Assembly (NCBI RefSeq): GCF_022133705.1
Contig: NZ_JAKNHJ010000012.1
Location: 1-64,000 of the forward strand
Reading direction: 5' to 3'
DNA length: 64,000 nt
From: Varibaculum cambriense
GTDB lineage: Bacteria; Actinomycetota; Actinomycetes; Actinomycetales; Actinomycetaceae
The position numbers were made by a program, and so were the translations under genes. The notes under the pieces were generated by a model that made no database searches, had not been told where the DNA came from, and worked only from the letters and a program-made list of their open reading frames with translations. How positions within the stretch are numbered: the stretch's first letter is position 1; each line of letters starts with the position of its first letter. Positions 53,568-62,565 of the stretch are shown here, in pieces.

Positions 53568-54986
53568 TTAACTATCATTGCTTTCAGCTTCGGCCGCAGC
53601 TCGCATCGCGGAAGGCAAGGCCTCCAAAATCCGTCCTACTGCCCGATCATCGTGAGCCGAAGACACGAACCAAGCTTCATAACCTGAAGGCGGCAGGGCA
53701 ATGTTTTCCTCTTCCATCGCATGGAAGAAAGCCCGGTAACGGAAAGTTTCTTGCGCGTTTGCCTCCTCAAAATTGGTTACCCCATTTTCTGCCGGCGCCT
53801 GCCCGAAGAACACGGAGAACAAACTACCTGCCCGGTTTACTTTCAGGGCAACCCCCGCTTGTGCGGCCTCGTGCTCAATTGCTCCGATGAGAGCATCGGC
53901 AACTGCCGTAGTGCGGGCATACACCGTGTGATCTGCCAATTCTAAAGTTTTTAGCCCGGCAGCAGTAGCCAAAGGGTTCCCCGAAAGAGTACCTGCCTGG
54001 TAAACCGGACCGAGCGGTGAAAGCTGCTCCATAATTTCGCGGGAGCCGCCTAGAGCCGCTAGCGGCATTCCTCCTCCGATAACCTTGCCGAAAGTAAAGA
54101 GATCCGGCACGAACTCGGCTTTTTCGAGCTCGTTTGCCCTCCAGCTAGCTAGCTCGTCCTCGTCGGAGAAAGCGGGAAGTATAGCGGGGAGATCGACCCA
54201 ATAATCATTTTGCAGCCCCCAGTATCCGGAAGGACCAACCCGGAAACCAGTTAGTACCTCATCGGTAATCATCAACGCCCCATACTTGCTGGTTAGCGCG
54301 CGAATGTGCTGGTTAAAGCCGGGGAGTGGGGGAACGACTCCCATATTGGCGGGGCAGGATTCACAAATAACTGCCGCGATCTGTTCGCCTTTGCGCTCGA
54401 AGGTTTCGGTGAGAGCCTCAAAGTCGTTATAGGGAAGCACGATAGTTTCCGCAGCGACTGCGGCAGTGACGCCGGCAGAGCCGGGGAGTCCTTGGGTGGC
54501 GACTCCGGAACCAGCAGCGGCCAGCAACCCATCGGAGTGACCGTGGTAGCAACCGGCAAACTTAATGATGAGGTCACGTCCGGTTACCCCGCGTGCCAAA
54601 CGAATCGCGGTCATCGTGGCTTCGGTACCGGTAGAAACCATACGTACCTGTTCGCACGCAGGCATCCGAGCGGTAATCGCCTGCGCCAACTTGGTTTCGT
54701 TTACCGTGGGCGCTCCAAAAGAAAGCCCTTTTGCGGCAGTTTCTTGCACTGCGCGTACGACCGGGGGGCAAGAATGTCCCAGTAGCGCCGGCCCCCAAGA
54801 TCCCACCAAATCCACGAAAGTGCGGTTTTCCTCGTCACGTACATACGCTCCGAACGCCTCTTTAATAAAATGCGGAGTTCCGCCCACGGAGCCGTAGGCA
54901 CGAACCGGAGAGTTAACTCCCCCGGGAATCGCTTTTCTGGCTTGGGCAAATAGTTCTTTATCGGTGCGGGGTTTGTGCTCACTCAT
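53568..54986 (-). CDS. hemL: Glutamate-1-semialdehyde 2,1-aminomutase
   Basis: A 472-residue PLP aminomutase that makes 5-aminolevulinate for tetrapyrroles. Family motifs: IPGGVNSPVRAYGSVGG, STGTEATMTAIRLARG, YHGHSDGLLAAAGSG, DEVLTGFRVGPSGYWG and the PLP lysine in FTFGKVIGGGMPLAALGG near residue 297. About 30 extra residues (DLPAILPAFSDEDELASW and on) lie between the Asp region and the PLP lysine, lengthening it beyond the usual 430 or so. The start is ATG 54986; 20 further codons upstream are ignored. No other heme gene is in the window. Confidence 0.92.
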   Translation of the reverse strand: MSEHKPRTDKELFAQARKAIPGGVNSPVRAYGSVGGTPHFIKEAFGAYVRDEENRTFVDLVGSWGPALLGHSCPPVVRAVQETAAKGLSFGAPTVNETKLAQAITARMPACEQVRMVSTGTEATMTAIRLARGVTGRDLIIKFAGCYHGHSDGLLAAAGSGVATQGLPGSAGVTAAVAAETIVLPYNDFEALTETFERKGEQIAAVICESCPANMGVVPPLPGFNQHIRALTSKYGALMITDEVLTGFRVGPSGYWGLQNDYWVDLPAILPAFSDEDELASWRANELEKAEFVPDLFTFGKVIGGGMPLAALGGSREIMEQLSPLGPVYQAGTLSGNPLATAAGLKTLELADHTVYARTTAVADALIGAIEHEAAQAGVALKVNRAGSLFSVFFGQAPAENGVTNFEEANAQETFRYRAFFHAMEEENIALPPSGYEAWFVSSAHDDRAVGRILEALPSAMRAAAEAESNDS

Positions 54987-55133
54987 GCGCCTATTATCGC
55001 CCACAAGTCCCCAAGAGGCGATAATTGCGACCTTTACACAGAACATTATTTAGGGATTTCTATCTTTTTCTGCCTGTACGAAGCTGATACCACCTCCCGC
55101 CGCACCGGCTGGGGGAACAGGAAAGGGGAAGGG

Positions 55134-55346
55134 ATGAAAGATTTCGCATTGCGCGCCTTGGTTTGGGCGCAAACCCGGCAGGCAATTGCGCGGCTAAGAA
55201 CCGAAGAGGACGGGATGACCACCGCCGAATACGCCATCGGAACTTTAGCGGCAGCCGCCTTCGCTGGTTTGTTGATGGCAGTCATTAAGGGAGGAGGGAT
55301 AAAAAGCGCGTTAACTGCAATTATTAAACAAGCACTCTCAATTTAA
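55134..55346 (+). CDS. DUF4244 pilin-like protein (Tad/Flp locus)
   Basis: A 70-residue protein with a short basic cytoplasmic start, the prepilin-like EDGMTTAEYAIGTLAAAAFA, where cleavage would precede MTTAEYA and Glu is the fifth residue, then a hydrophobic helix. This pattern is that of actinobacterial DUF4244/Flp-type minor pilins. AAGGGGAAGGG sits right before the ATG at 55134; the frame extends upstream without support. It heads a three-gene Tad-like run. Confidence 0.85.
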   Translation: MKDFALRALVWAQTRQAIARLRTEEDGMTTAEYAIGTLAAAAFAGLLMAVIKGGGIKSALTAIIKQALSI

Positions 55347-55347
55347 A

Positions 55348-55752
55348 GTGGGAACATTATTTAGGAAACATCCGCAGTCGGCGCAGTTTATAGGATGGCT
55401 GCGCCGACTGTGGCAAATGCGTCGGGATAGTCAGGGCGGTTACGCCACTGTCGAAACTGCTTTGACCCTTCCGGCCTTGGTGGCGGTAGCGGTGATGAGT
55501 TTAGGTGCTGGGGCAGCTGGCGCCGCCAAGGTGCAAACCTGTGACGCAGCGCGCACGGCAGCGCGCGCGGTGAGCATCGGAAAATCGTGGTCAGGTGGCG
55601 GCACCATCAAGGTCAGCGTAGACAGTAGTGGGCAGTGGGTGCGCGCCGCGGCCAGTAAAAACCTGGTAGGGAAAGCAAAACTTTTACCCGCGGTGACTTG
55701 CAAAGCTAGCACGCTAAAGGAACCAGAGTTGGCGATGGGAATAGAGCCATGA
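55348..55752 (+). CDS. TadE-like pilus assembly protein
   Basis: A 134-residue protein with a basic start, the TadE/prepilin motif GGYATVETALTLPALVAVAV with the conserved Glu, and an extracytoplasmic domain holding two Cys (VQTCDAARTAARAV, AVTCKAS). It starts with GTG two bases after the previous stop and overlaps the next gene by four bases. It is typical of the actinobacterial Tad pilus operon. Confidence 0.83.
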   Translation: MGTLFRKHPQSAQFIGWLRRLWQMRRDSQGGYATVETALTLPALVAVAVMSLGAGAAGAAKVQTCDAARTAARAVSIGKSWSGGGTIKVSVDSSGQWVRAAASKNLVGKAKLLPAVTCKASTLKEPELAMGIEP

Positions 55753-56129
55753 AAATCGGGAAGAGTCGAACCAAGCTTTCTCCCACAGCGGCAGAGGCGG
55801 GGTCGGCCACTATTTGGGCGGTGGGATTGATCTGTTTATTAGCGGCGTTGGCGGTGGGGATTGGATTATTGGGGGGAGCTTTAAGCGCGAAGGCACGGGC
55901 ACAAACCGGGGCTGACTTTGCGGCTCTAGCCGCCGCCCAGGCTCACTTTTATGGCACCGCGAACGCTCCTTGTGCCGTGGCTACTCAGGTTGCCCAGGAA
56001 AATGCGGCGTCCTTAGATTCTTGTATTTTGTCCGCTAGGGACGTACAAGTTTCGGTGCGGATAAAAACCGTTTTCAACTGGCAGCTTAAAGCTCATTCCC
56101 GAGCCGGTCCCGCCATTAATCCCCCTTAA
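55749..56129 (+). CDS. TadE-like/Rv3660c-neighbourhood secretion protein
   Basis: A 126-residue protein starting with a basic stretch, the helix SATIWAVGLICLLAALAVGI, and a domain with AKARAQTGADFAALAAAQAH, the TadG/TadE-like pattern known as the helicase/secretion-neighbourhood protein (TIGR03816 type). Two Cys lie in the extracytoplasmic part. It ends ten bases before the convergent DEAH helicase, which belongs to the same conserved neighbourhood. The Tad ATPase and membrane subunits are not seen. Confidence 0.8.
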   Translation: MKIGKSRTKLSPTAAEAGSATIWAVGLICLLAALAVGIGLLGGALSAKARAQTGADFAALAAAQAHFYGTANAPCAVATQVAQENAASLDSCILSARDVQVSVRIKTVFNWQLKAHSRAGPAINPP

Positions 56130-56139
56130 AAACACCGGT

Positions 56140-58584
56140 TTAGGCGGCAGTGCCGGCCGAACCAAAGCTGCTAAGTAAGAACTCTAATAGATCCCGTCCG
56201 GCAGATTTGGACAGCATTTCGTTTCCATTCCCGCACTTGGGGGAGTGGATACAGCGCGGACACCCCTGCTTGCAGGGACAAGCGTTTACTTGCCGATAGG
56301 TTAAATCTAGCCAGGTTTCTAGCTGCTTAAAACCATGCCGGGAAAAACCGGCACCCCCGGGGGTGCCATCGTAAATAAACACCGTTGGCAGTCCGGTTTG
56401 GGGATGCTGGGTTAAAGATAAACCCCCCAGATCCCAACGGTCACAGGTAGCCACCAAGGGAAGCAAACCAATCAGGGCGTGTTCGGCTGCGTGTAATCCC
56501 CCGCCTAATAGCTGTTCTTCGTTTAGCTGCAACTGTTTAACTACCTGCTCTGTAAGCGTGAACCAGGTGCCAGTAGTTTGCAGCGTGCGGGTGGGGCAAT
56601 CCAATTGGAAAGTAGCTTGATAAACATGACCCGGCAGGCGCAATAGGTCAAAAGAAGTAACCGTGGTTTGCACTTCGATCCGCCCGTAATGCCAGCTAAC
56701 TGCCGGCGAAGGGGTCAGCGGGGCAGCTTCTTCTGACAAAATCGAAATGCTGGTATCCGTGTTGGGGCGGGTACGTAGCTTCTTCGGACCGGGAACCACT
56801 TCCGCGATATCGTCTTCTCGGCGACAAACCTGCCAGATACGGCCTTGATGTACATAAATAGCATCCGGGTGCAACACGCTGTCCGCCCGACCACTATCAA
56901 CCGTGCCTATTACCTGGGCGCTTTCCGATTCGATGATTTGTACTTGGCCACTATCTCCGCGAAGCTTTACTGCCTGCCAGGGCGAAAATCGTTTAGTGAT
57001 ATCGAAACAAAGTCCCCCCGGCCGATCTACCAGGAGTCCTTGCTGGCGAAGCTGCGACATGATTTCAGTGCTAGCTTCCCCAAATAAAGCAGTATCCTCA
57101 CTGGTTAAAGGAAGTTCTGCGGCGGCACAAAGTAGTTGAGGCGCCAGCACAAACGGATTTTCAGTGTCGAAAACTATTTGCTCGGCGGAGCGAAAAATCT
57201 CTTCCGGGTGGTGCGCTAGAAAATCATCTAAAGGATTATCGGAAACCACCAAGATACCTAAGCCTTCTTGCCCGGAGCGACCAGAGCGACCAAGTTGCTG
57301 AAAGAAACTGGCGCGGGTTCCCGGCCAAGAACAGGTGATGGTGGCATCCAGTCCGGAAATATCGATCCCCAGTTCTAAAGCAGAGGTTGCTGACAAGCCT
57401 TGTAGCGTGCCGGTACGTAATTCTTTTTCTAGCTTTCGGCGCTCTTCGGGCAGGTAACCCCCGCGATAGGCGGCCACTCGCGACATTAAATGCGGGTTAC
57501 GGGTACTCAGTTGATCCCGGGCGATCTGGGCAATAGTTTCTACTCCCTGCCGCGAGGGCGCAAAGGTCAAAACTCGCCCTCCGCTATTTACTAGCTGCGC
57601 CAACAGGCGTCCGCCTTCCCAAATGGCAGGGTAACGCGGCCCTTCTGCCACCTCACCTTGCCTCTGGCCTGTGGCTTCTTCAGATTCTTTTAGCTCTTTT
57701 CCTGCCGAGATGCTGTCCCAGCCTCCCTCCTCGCTGGTTTCCCACAGGTTTTCGTCTTCCCAGGAAGCGGGGTCACTATCCTCGATTAACGGCGGACGCC
57801 ACACGAAAACTGTGCGGGCACCACTGGCGGAAGTGTCGCGGTCAATAACCTCGAGTTCGCGTCCTCGCCCCAACATATTAGCCCCATGAGCTGCCGGATT
57901 AGCGGTAGTAGCCGACAGTAAAGCAAAGACCGGGTCAGCTTGATATTTACGAGCCAGGCGACGCAGGCGGCGTAAAATCAAGGCCACATTTGCCCCCAGC
58001 ACCCCCCGGTAATAATGCGCCTCATCCACAATCACCAGCGATAATCCCCGCAAAAAGGGTCGCCAAAGCTCGTTATGGGGTAGCAATGCGTAATGCAGGA
58101 AATCGGGATTAGTCAGCACCGCATCGGCGCCTGCGCGCGCCCACTTTTTAACTTCCGCCGGACTATCGCCATCGACCGGGGCGACCTGTAGATCCAGTGC
58201 GGCCAAGCTTGCCCAATGGGTTAAAGCGGTTGCCTGGTCACGAGCCAAGGCCTTGGTTGGTGCTAAATAGAGAGCGGTGGGACGGGTACCCACCAGGGAT
58301 TTATGTCCGCGCGCCAAGAACGCCAGCCAAGCTGCCAAAGATTTACCGGAACCGGTTCCGGAAGTAAGAATCACGTCCCTGCCACTATATAAAGCATTTG
58401 CGCAGCTAACTTGATGTTCCCAGAGGCGTTCAATCCCATCGGCTATCAGAGCCGCCTGTAAATCTTTGCCTACCCAACTCGGCCAAGGCGCAAAACTGGC
58501 GCGCCGCGCAGGTAACACGGTTTCGTAAAGCAACTGGTCGCTGCTAAAGGAACGCAATCCGTCCGCCAGGTTAGCGATACTCAC
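56140..58584 (-). CDS. DEAD/DEAH box helicase with DUF1998 (helicase/secretion neighbourhood)
   Basis: An 814-residue superfamily 2 helicase. Motif I is TSGTGSGKSLAAW, motif II VDEAHYYRG, motif III LLSATTANPA, and motif VI QQLGRSGRSGQ. The C-terminal DUF1998/MZB region has a Cys-rich end (CPCKQGCPRCIHSPKCGNGN), a likely metal site. I place the start at GTG 58584 because GGGAG precedes it by six bases; the frame extends to GTG 58659 without support. Related to Lhr/MrfA-type repair helicases, and conserved in actinobacteria beside Tad genes (TIGR03817 type). Confidence 0.9.
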   Translation of the reverse strand: MSIANLADGLRSFSSDQLLYETVLPARRASFAPWPSWVGKDLQAALIADGIERLWEHQVSCANALYSGRDVILTSGTGSGKSLAAWLAFLARGHKSLVGTRPTALYLAPTKALARDQATALTHWASLAALDLQVAPVDGDSPAEVKKWARAGADAVLTNPDFLHYALLPHNELWRPFLRGLSLVIVDEAHYYRGVLGANVALILRRLRRLARKYQADPVFALLSATTANPAAHGANMLGRGRELEVIDRDTSASGARTVFVWRPPLIEDSDPASWEDENLWETSEEGGWDSISAGKELKESEEATGQRQGEVAEGPRYPAIWEGGRLLAQLVNSGGRVLTFAPSRQGVETIAQIARDQLSTRNPHLMSRVAAYRGGYLPEERRKLEKELRTGTLQGLSATSALELGIDISGLDATITCSWPGTRASFFQQLGRSGRSGQEGLGILVVSDNPLDDFLAHHPEEIFRSAEQIVFDTENPFVLAPQLLCAAAELPLTSEDTALFGEASTEIMSQLRQQGLLVDRPGGLCFDITKRFSPWQAVKLRGDSGQVQIIESESAQVIGTVDSGRADSVLHPDAIYVHQGRIWQVCRREDDIAEVVPGPKKLRTRPNTDTSISILSEEAAPLTPSPAVSWHYGRIEVQTTVTSFDLLRLPGHVYQATFQLDCPTRTLQTTGTWFTLTEQVVKQLQLNEEQLLGGGLHAAEHALIGLLPLVATCDRWDLGGLSLTQHPQTGLPTVFIYDGTPGGAGFSRHGFKQLETWLDLTYRQVNACPCKQGCPRCIHSPKCGNGNEMLSKSAGRDLLEFLLSSFGSAGTAA

Positions 58585-58639
58585 CGGAATCTCCCTTGTT
58601 GACGCGAAAATATTACTGTTTAGAGCCTGCTTCCAAATC

Positions 58640-58662
58640 CCCGTGGTTGTGGAAACCACGGG
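58640..58662. repeat. Inverted repeat between divergent genes
   Basis: CCCGTGGTT (58640-58648) pairs with AACCACGGG (58654-58662), 9 bp around GTGGA, in the gap between the helicase and the PAP2 gene. It could be an operator or an RNA hairpin. Confidence 0.4.
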
Positions 58663-58684
58663 AGTGACAAATTAAGGTTAAAGC

Positions 58685-59599
58685 ATGACTAGCACGCTGA
58701 GAAGAGGACTAACTGCCGGTTACGTGCGTCGTTTTTCGGTCGCGCTATTTGCGGCCGGGTTCTTTGTTGCCTGCTACCTGATTTTTGTGTGCACCCGCGC
58801 TGGGCAGGCTACCGATACGCTCGCCATGTTCGCTTTATCTAACCTCAATAGTTCTTTTGCCCCTTGGGATCAAGCGTTACTGCGGGAATGGTATTTATTT
58901 GTTTTGGTTCCACTAATCGCCGCGGCAGTGATAGTTGCCCTGGTAAGAAGGCGTTTTGCCCTGGGGGCACGGATGCTGGTGATGGTGGGGGCAGCCACGG
59001 TAACCACCCAGATCCTAAAGCATCTGGTACTTTCCCGCCCTGCCCTAGGAATCACCTACTATATGACGAACTCGTTTCCTTCTGGTCACACCACGACCGC
59101 CGGAGCTGCCGCGGTAGCGCTGGTGATGGTAGCGGCTGATCGTTGGCGGGAAGTGGCCACCTACCTATCGGCACTGGTGCTCTGGTTAGTGGCTTTAGCG
59201 GTAATCGTAGCGCGTTGGCATCGCCCCTCTGATGTCTTCGCCGCCATTTGCGTAGTAGCCGTGTTTTCTCTGTTGTTGTCTCCCCTGGAGCTGGGGGGAG
59301 AGCGGGGACAGCGAGCGTTGCGGCGAGGACGGATCGTCACTTTCTTGGCGGTGACCCTGTTTTTAGTAGGAACCGTGATGGTCACCTACTGTTATTTTCA
59401 ACTAGGTGCCGGCAGCCCCTATTTTTCTGCCGCCAGCGCCAGCAGTGACCTGCGGGAACTCGCGGCTTCGCGTCACCAGCTCGCCCTCTTGCTGGCAGGA
59501 GGCACCGTGCTCACCCTCGCCGGAGCCTGCTGGATTTTCATTTTCGAGGTCGCGCGAGCCGGAATGCGCACCCTAAAATCGCCCTCTGCCCCCGCCTAG
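58685..59599 (+). CDS. PAP2-family membrane phosphatase
   Basis: A 304-residue membrane phosphatase. The three family motifs are visible: LKHLVLSRP (Lys...Arg-Pro), SFPSGHTTTAG near residue 132, and VARWHRPSDV with the catalytic His. Around six helices. Likely substrates are lipid phosphates such as undecaprenyl pyrophosphate or phosphatidate; not decidable here. Divergent from the helicase. Confidence 0.88.
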   Translation: MTSTLRRGLTAGYVRRFSVALFAAGFFVACYLIFVCTRAGQATDTLAMFALSNLNSSFAPWDQALLREWYLFVLVPLIAAAVIVALVRRRFALGARMLVMVGAATVTTQILKHLVLSRPALGITYYMTNSFPSGHTTTAGAAAVALVMVAADRWREVATYLSALVLWLVALAVIVARWHRPSDVFAAICVVAVFSLLLSPLELGGERGQRALRRGRIVTFLAVTLFLVGTVMVTYCYFQLGAGSPYFSAASASSDLRELAASRHQLALLLAGGTVLTLAGACWIFIFEVARAGMRTLKSPSAPA

Positions 59600-59701
59600 G
59601 TCTTTTGCCCCAAAGGGTTTTTGGCACTTCGAGCGCCCCCAATAGGGAGCGCTTCAGGTTATTTCCGCCCCCGCCAGCAAATATGAGAAGAATAAACGCA
59701 A

Positions 59702-59717
59702 ACACAATATCTAGTGG
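59702..59717. promoter_or_regulatory. NrdR box 1 upstream of nrdD
   Basis: ACACAATATCTAGTGG matches the NrdR box consensus ACACWATATATWGTGT at 13 of 16 positions. The second box begins 32 bases downstream, close to three helical turns, the usual arrangement for co-operative NrdR binding at nrd promoters. Confidence 0.7.
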
Positions 59718-59733
59718 TTAACATTTAGGAAAC

Positions 59734-59749
59734 CTACTATATCTCGTGT
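59734..59749. promoter_or_regulatory. NrdR box 2 upstream of nrdD
   Basis: CTACTATATCTCGTGT retains the central WATAT and the GTGT end of the NrdR consensus. With box 1 it forms the operator pair for nrdDG. The gap 59600-59850 holds nothing else clear apart from a ribosome binding site AAAGAGGA before nrdD. Confidence 0.65.
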
Positions 59750-59850
59750 GTCTTTACCTGTTTCTGGGCGGGTATGCCTATAGTCGATAGCGGTGGCTAC
59801 GAAGCCGTAGACAAACAAGAAGAACTTGAAGGAACCAAAAGAGGATAAAA

Positions 59851-61674
59851 ATGGCACCCCAAACGAAAATGAAACACCTGGTTGATCCCGCTCAGACCGT
59901 AAATGAGTATTTATCAAAAGCTGATTGGCGGGTAAATGCTAATGCGAACCAGGGCTATTCATTGGGGGGACTAATCCTTAACTCTTCGGGCAAACTGATC
60001 GCCAACTATTGGCTAAACGAAATCTACACTCCCGAAATTGGGAAGGCGCACCGCGAGGGCGACTATCATATTCACGACCTGGATATGTTCGCCGGTTACT
60101 GCGCGGGCTGGTCCCTAAAACAACTGTTACAGGAAGGCTTTAATGGGGTTCCGGGGGCGATTGCCTCCAATCCGCCTCGCCATTTTTCCTCCGCCTGTGG
60201 GCAAATCGTGAACTTCTTGGGAACTTTGCAAAACGAGTGGGCAGGGGCGCAGGCTTTCTCTAGTTTCGACACCTATATGGCGCCGTTTATTCGCAAAGAT
60301 AACCTGGACTACGAGCAGGTTCACCAGTGCATGCAGGAACTGATTTACAACCTGAACGTGCCGAGCCGTTGGGGTAGCCAGTGTCCCTTCACTAACCTCA
60401 CGTTCGACTGGACTTGCCCCGACGACCTTGTCGATGAATACCCCTTGATTGGGGAGGAACTGATGGACTTCACCTACGGGGATCTGGCCGAAGAAATGGA
60501 GATGATTAACCGGGCATTCATCGAAGTGATGACTGCCGGGGATGCCGATGGACGGGTGTTTACTTTCCCCATCCCCACCTACAACATCACCCCCGATTTT
60601 GATTGGGATTCCCCCAACACCGAGCGCCTATTCGCCATGACCGCGAAATACGGTCTGCCCTACTTCCAGAACTTCCTGAACTCGGATCTGGATCCCCATA
60701 TGATTCGCTCCATGTGCTGCCGTTTGCAGCTAGACCTGCGCGAACTGCTAAAACGAGGCAACGGCTTGTTCGGTTCGGCGGAACAAACTGGCTCCCTGGG
60801 GGTAGTGACCATTAATATGGCGCGCCTCGGCTACCTCTATAAGGGCGATTTGAACGGGCTCACCCGCCAGCTTGATCACCTCATTGACCTGGCCAGCCAG
60901 TCCCTAGAGAAGAAACGGGAAGTTATTTCCTGGCATATGGATTCCGGTCTTTTCCCCTATACCCGCCGTTACCTGGGCACTCTCGATAACCATTTCTCCA
61001 CGATCGGAGTAAACGGAATGAACGAGATGGTGCGCAACTTTACCGAGGACGCGGAAGATATTACCGGCGAAGTGGGGCATAAAATGTGCGCCGACTTGCT
61101 CGATCACATTCGCGAGCGGATGGTGCAGCTGCAGGAAGAAACTGGGCACCTCTATAACCTAGAGGCCACTCCGGCCGAAGGTACCACTTACCGCTTTGCG
61201 AAAGAGGACGCTAAACGTTTCCCCGGGATTATTCAGGCGGGAACTAAGGACGCTCCCTACTACACCAACTCTTCGCAGCTGCCGGTAGGCTACACCCAAG
61301 ATGCCTTCCAAGCCTTAGAAGAACAGGTGGAACTGCAAGGTAAATACACTGGGGGCACTGTATTGCACCTATATATGGGGGAGGCGATGAACTCCGCTCA
61401 GTCCTGCAAGACCCTGGTGCACCGGGCGCTCGCGAACTTCAAGCTGCCCTATATTACAATCACCCCCACCTTCTCCATCTGCCCAGTCCACGGGTATTTG
61501 TCGGGTGAACATTTCGATTGTCCCAAGTGTGCCGCCGAAGGCAACCACGAGCAGCCCTGTGAAGTGTGGACGCGGGTAATGGGCTACTTCCGTCCCGTGA
61601 CCTCTTTCAATACCGGTAAGCAGAGCGAGTACGCTGAGCGCACTACTTTCTCGCAAGAGTTAGCCGGTGTCTGA
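59851..61674 (+). CDS. nrdD: Anaerobic ribonucleoside-triphosphate reductase
   Basis: A 607-residue class III, glycyl-radical ribonucleotide reductase that makes dNTPs without oxygen. The glycyl motif is TRVMGYFRPV with Gly578, preceded by a zinc-binding set CPVHGYLSGEHFDCPKC. The body includes YHIHDLDMFAGYCAGWSLKQ and PSRWGSQCPFTNLTFDW. The N-terminal ATP-cone of E. coli NrdD (712 residues) is missing; the protein starts directly with the catalytic domain, so ATP/dATP overall-activity control is probably absent or different. Expression seems controlled by NrdR. It overlaps nrdG by eight bases. Confidence 0.96.
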   Translation: MAPQTKMKHLVDPAQTVNEYLSKADWRVNANANQGYSLGGLILNSSGKLIANYWLNEIYTPEIGKAHREGDYHIHDLDMFAGYCAGWSLKQLLQEGFNGVPGAIASNPPRHFSSACGQIVNFLGTLQNEWAGAQAFSSFDTYMAPFIRKDNLDYEQVHQCMQELIYNLNVPSRWGSQCPFTNLTFDWTCPDDLVDEYPLIGEELMDFTYGDLAEEMEMINRAFIEVMTAGDADGRVFTFPIPTYNITPDFDWDSPNTERLFAMTAKYGLPYFQNFLNSDLDPHMIRSMCCRLQLDLRELLKRGNGLFGSAEQTGSLGVVTINMARLGYLYKGDLNGLTRQLDHLIDLASQSLEKKREVISWHMDSGLFPYTRRYLGTLDNHFSTIGVNGMNEMVRNFTEDAEDITGEVGHKMCADLLDHIRERMVQLQEETGHLYNLEATPAEGTTYRFAKEDAKRFPGIIQAGTKDAPYYTNSSQLPVGYTQDAFQALEEQVELQGKYTGGTVLHLYMGEAMNSAQSCKTLVHRALANFKLPYITITPTFSICPVHGYLSGEHFDCPKCAAEGNHEQPCEVWTRVMGYFRPVTSFNTGKQSEYAERTTFSQELAGV

Positions 61675-62413
61675 TTTTTTGGCAGTTAACGGGGAGCCCA
61701 GCCTGCTGGGGCAGGCCAGGCAGCTTAACATCGCGGGTCTAGTCCCGTTTTCTACCGTGGACTGGCCAGGGAAGATCGTGGCCAGCGTGTTTTGCCAGGG
61801 GTGTCCTTGGCGCTGCGCCTATTGCCAAAACTATGAAATCTTAGATTTTAAAGTGCCCGGGGCAGTACCGTTTGCGGAGCTAGAAGAGTTGCTAGGACGC
61901 CGGAAAGGCCTGCTCGATGGGGTAGTGTTTTCCGGCGGGGAAGCGCTCGCGCAAGCAGCGGTGATTCCCGCTGCCCGCTGGGTGAAGGCGCAGGGTTTCC
62001 AGGTGGGGTTGCACGCGGCGGGCGCTTATCCTTCGCGCCTGCAAGCAATATTGGCGGCAGGTTTGCTCGATTGGGTGGGGCTAGATATTAAAGCCTTGCC
62101 CACTGACTACCGCCAAGTCACCGGGGTAGCGGGCGCAGATAAGGCTTTTACCTGTCTAGATGCCGTGTTGGCCAGCGGCATCGACTACGAGGTACGCCTA
62201 ACTGTTTACCCTGGACACCCCGGAAAAGTGGTGGAGTTAGCGCGAGATTTAGCGGCGCGAGGAGTCAAAAACTTTGCCCTACAACAGGCACGCGAGCTGG
62301 GAGCGTCCCCAGATTTTAAGGCCGAGGCTCAAGGCTGGGATAGCCAAGTTAAGACCTGGGCTGAAGAAATTGACTCTTTGGGGTTTGAACAATTTTCTTT
62401 CCGGCCCGCTTGA
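61667..62413 (+). CDS. nrdG: Anaerobic ribonucleotide reductase activating protein
   Basis: A 248-residue radical SAM enzyme that generates the NrdD glycyl radical. The [4Fe-4S] motif is Cys46-PWR-Cys50-AY-Cys53 within VFCQGCPWRCAYCQNYE; VFSGGEALAQAAVIP is the SAM-binding GGE. It starts with GTG inside the nrdD end. Longer than many NrdG (150-200), similar to the NrdG2 type found with NrdD lacking an ATP-cone. Confidence 0.94.
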   Translation: MSDFLAVNGEPSLLGQARQLNIAGLVPFSTVDWPGKIVASVFCQGCPWRCAYCQNYEILDFKVPGAVPFAELEELLGRRKGLLDGVVFSGGEALAQAAVIPAARWVKAQGFQVGLHAAGAYPSRLQAILAAGLLDWVGLDIKALPTDYRQVTGVAGADKAFTCLDAVLASGIDYEVRLTVYPGHPGKVVELARDLAARGVKNFALQQARELGASPDFKAEAQGWDSQVKTWAEEIDSLGFEQFSFRPA

Positions 62414-62565
62414 GGACGCTGGTAACTTAGGTGCGCTGTGGTTTCACTTTCATCAGTAGTTGGTAGCAGGAGTTTTCTACCAGACTGGTTTTTACAGATT
62501 TGAGCCACGGACGAGCCTTGCCAGTTAGAATAAGAACAGTGTTGTCCCAACCTCAAAGGTAAGCC

